Shown: in pieces, positions 5,701 through 5,724 of the stretch | Position numbering within the stretch: position 1 is the stretch's first letter | Layout of the letters: every line of letters starts with the position of its first letter | Source of the DNA: an uncultured Leptospiraceae bacterium | GTDB taxonomy: Bacteria > Spirochaetota > Leptospiria > Leptospirales > Leptospiraceae | Direction: 5' to 3' | Assembly (NCBI GenBank): GCA_937924465.1 | Contig: CALDSP010000101.1 | Location: 1-5,724 of the forward strand | Length of the DNA stretch: 5,724 nt | The notes under the pieces: model-generated | The model's input: only the letters and a program-made list of their open reading frames with translations | The model's database searches: none | Told to the model about the DNA's origin: nothing | Made by a program: the position numbers and the translations under genes

Positions 5701-5724
5701 TTTAAGCTATTCTCATTTTTGTGG

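Overview
The window is strongly AT-rich chromosomal DNA (roughly 70% A+T by eye) carrying five protein genes and short non-coding gaps; no stretch without a gene exceeds 300 bases. The most informative marker is DnaA. Its N-terminal domain (ILEEVSKKI, a KYQ motif, VEIL), its Walker and sensor motifs and its unusual domain IV motif resemble, from memory, the DnaA of Leptospira. A spirochaete of the order Leptospirales, or a close relative, is therefore my best guess. The AT-richness, the mostly absent Shine-Dalgarno sequences and a lipoprotein-like leader with a relaxed lipobox are compatible with this. No database search was possible.

Layout. Two genes lie on the minus strand at the left. The first is a probable lipoprotein whose 3' end runs off the window (1-669); it holds a Rossmann-like acidic strand motif. 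The second is a small protein made of two ACT domains (846-1439). A divergent intergenic region (1440-1647) with two bulged hairpins follows. Then come three plus-strand genes: a Na/Pi-cotransporter-family membrane protein with a PhoU-like tail (1648-3201), the replication initiator DnaA (3440-4756), and a family I inorganic pyrophosphatase of the longer type seen in Chlamydiae (5018-5653). Gaps of 238 and 261 bases, each with a weak hairpin followed by T residues, suggest that the three plus-strand genes are transcribed separately rather than as one operon.

How the genes relate. There is no obvious dedicated pathway. The transporter (phosphate movement) and the pyrophosphatase (PPi to Pi, which pulls nucleic acid synthesis forward) both touch phosphate metabolism and flank dnaA, but this may be chance. 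dnaA is not followed by dnaN, recF or gyrB, which is unusual, and no cluster of canonical DnaA boxes is visible, so I do not call an origin of replication. The points most worth checking are the altered DNA-recognition motif of DnaA, the CACA/TGTG inverted repeat just before dnaA, the Chlamydia-like pyrophosphatase, and the structured leader of the transporter gene. I see no mobile element, CRISPR array, RNA gene or defence system.
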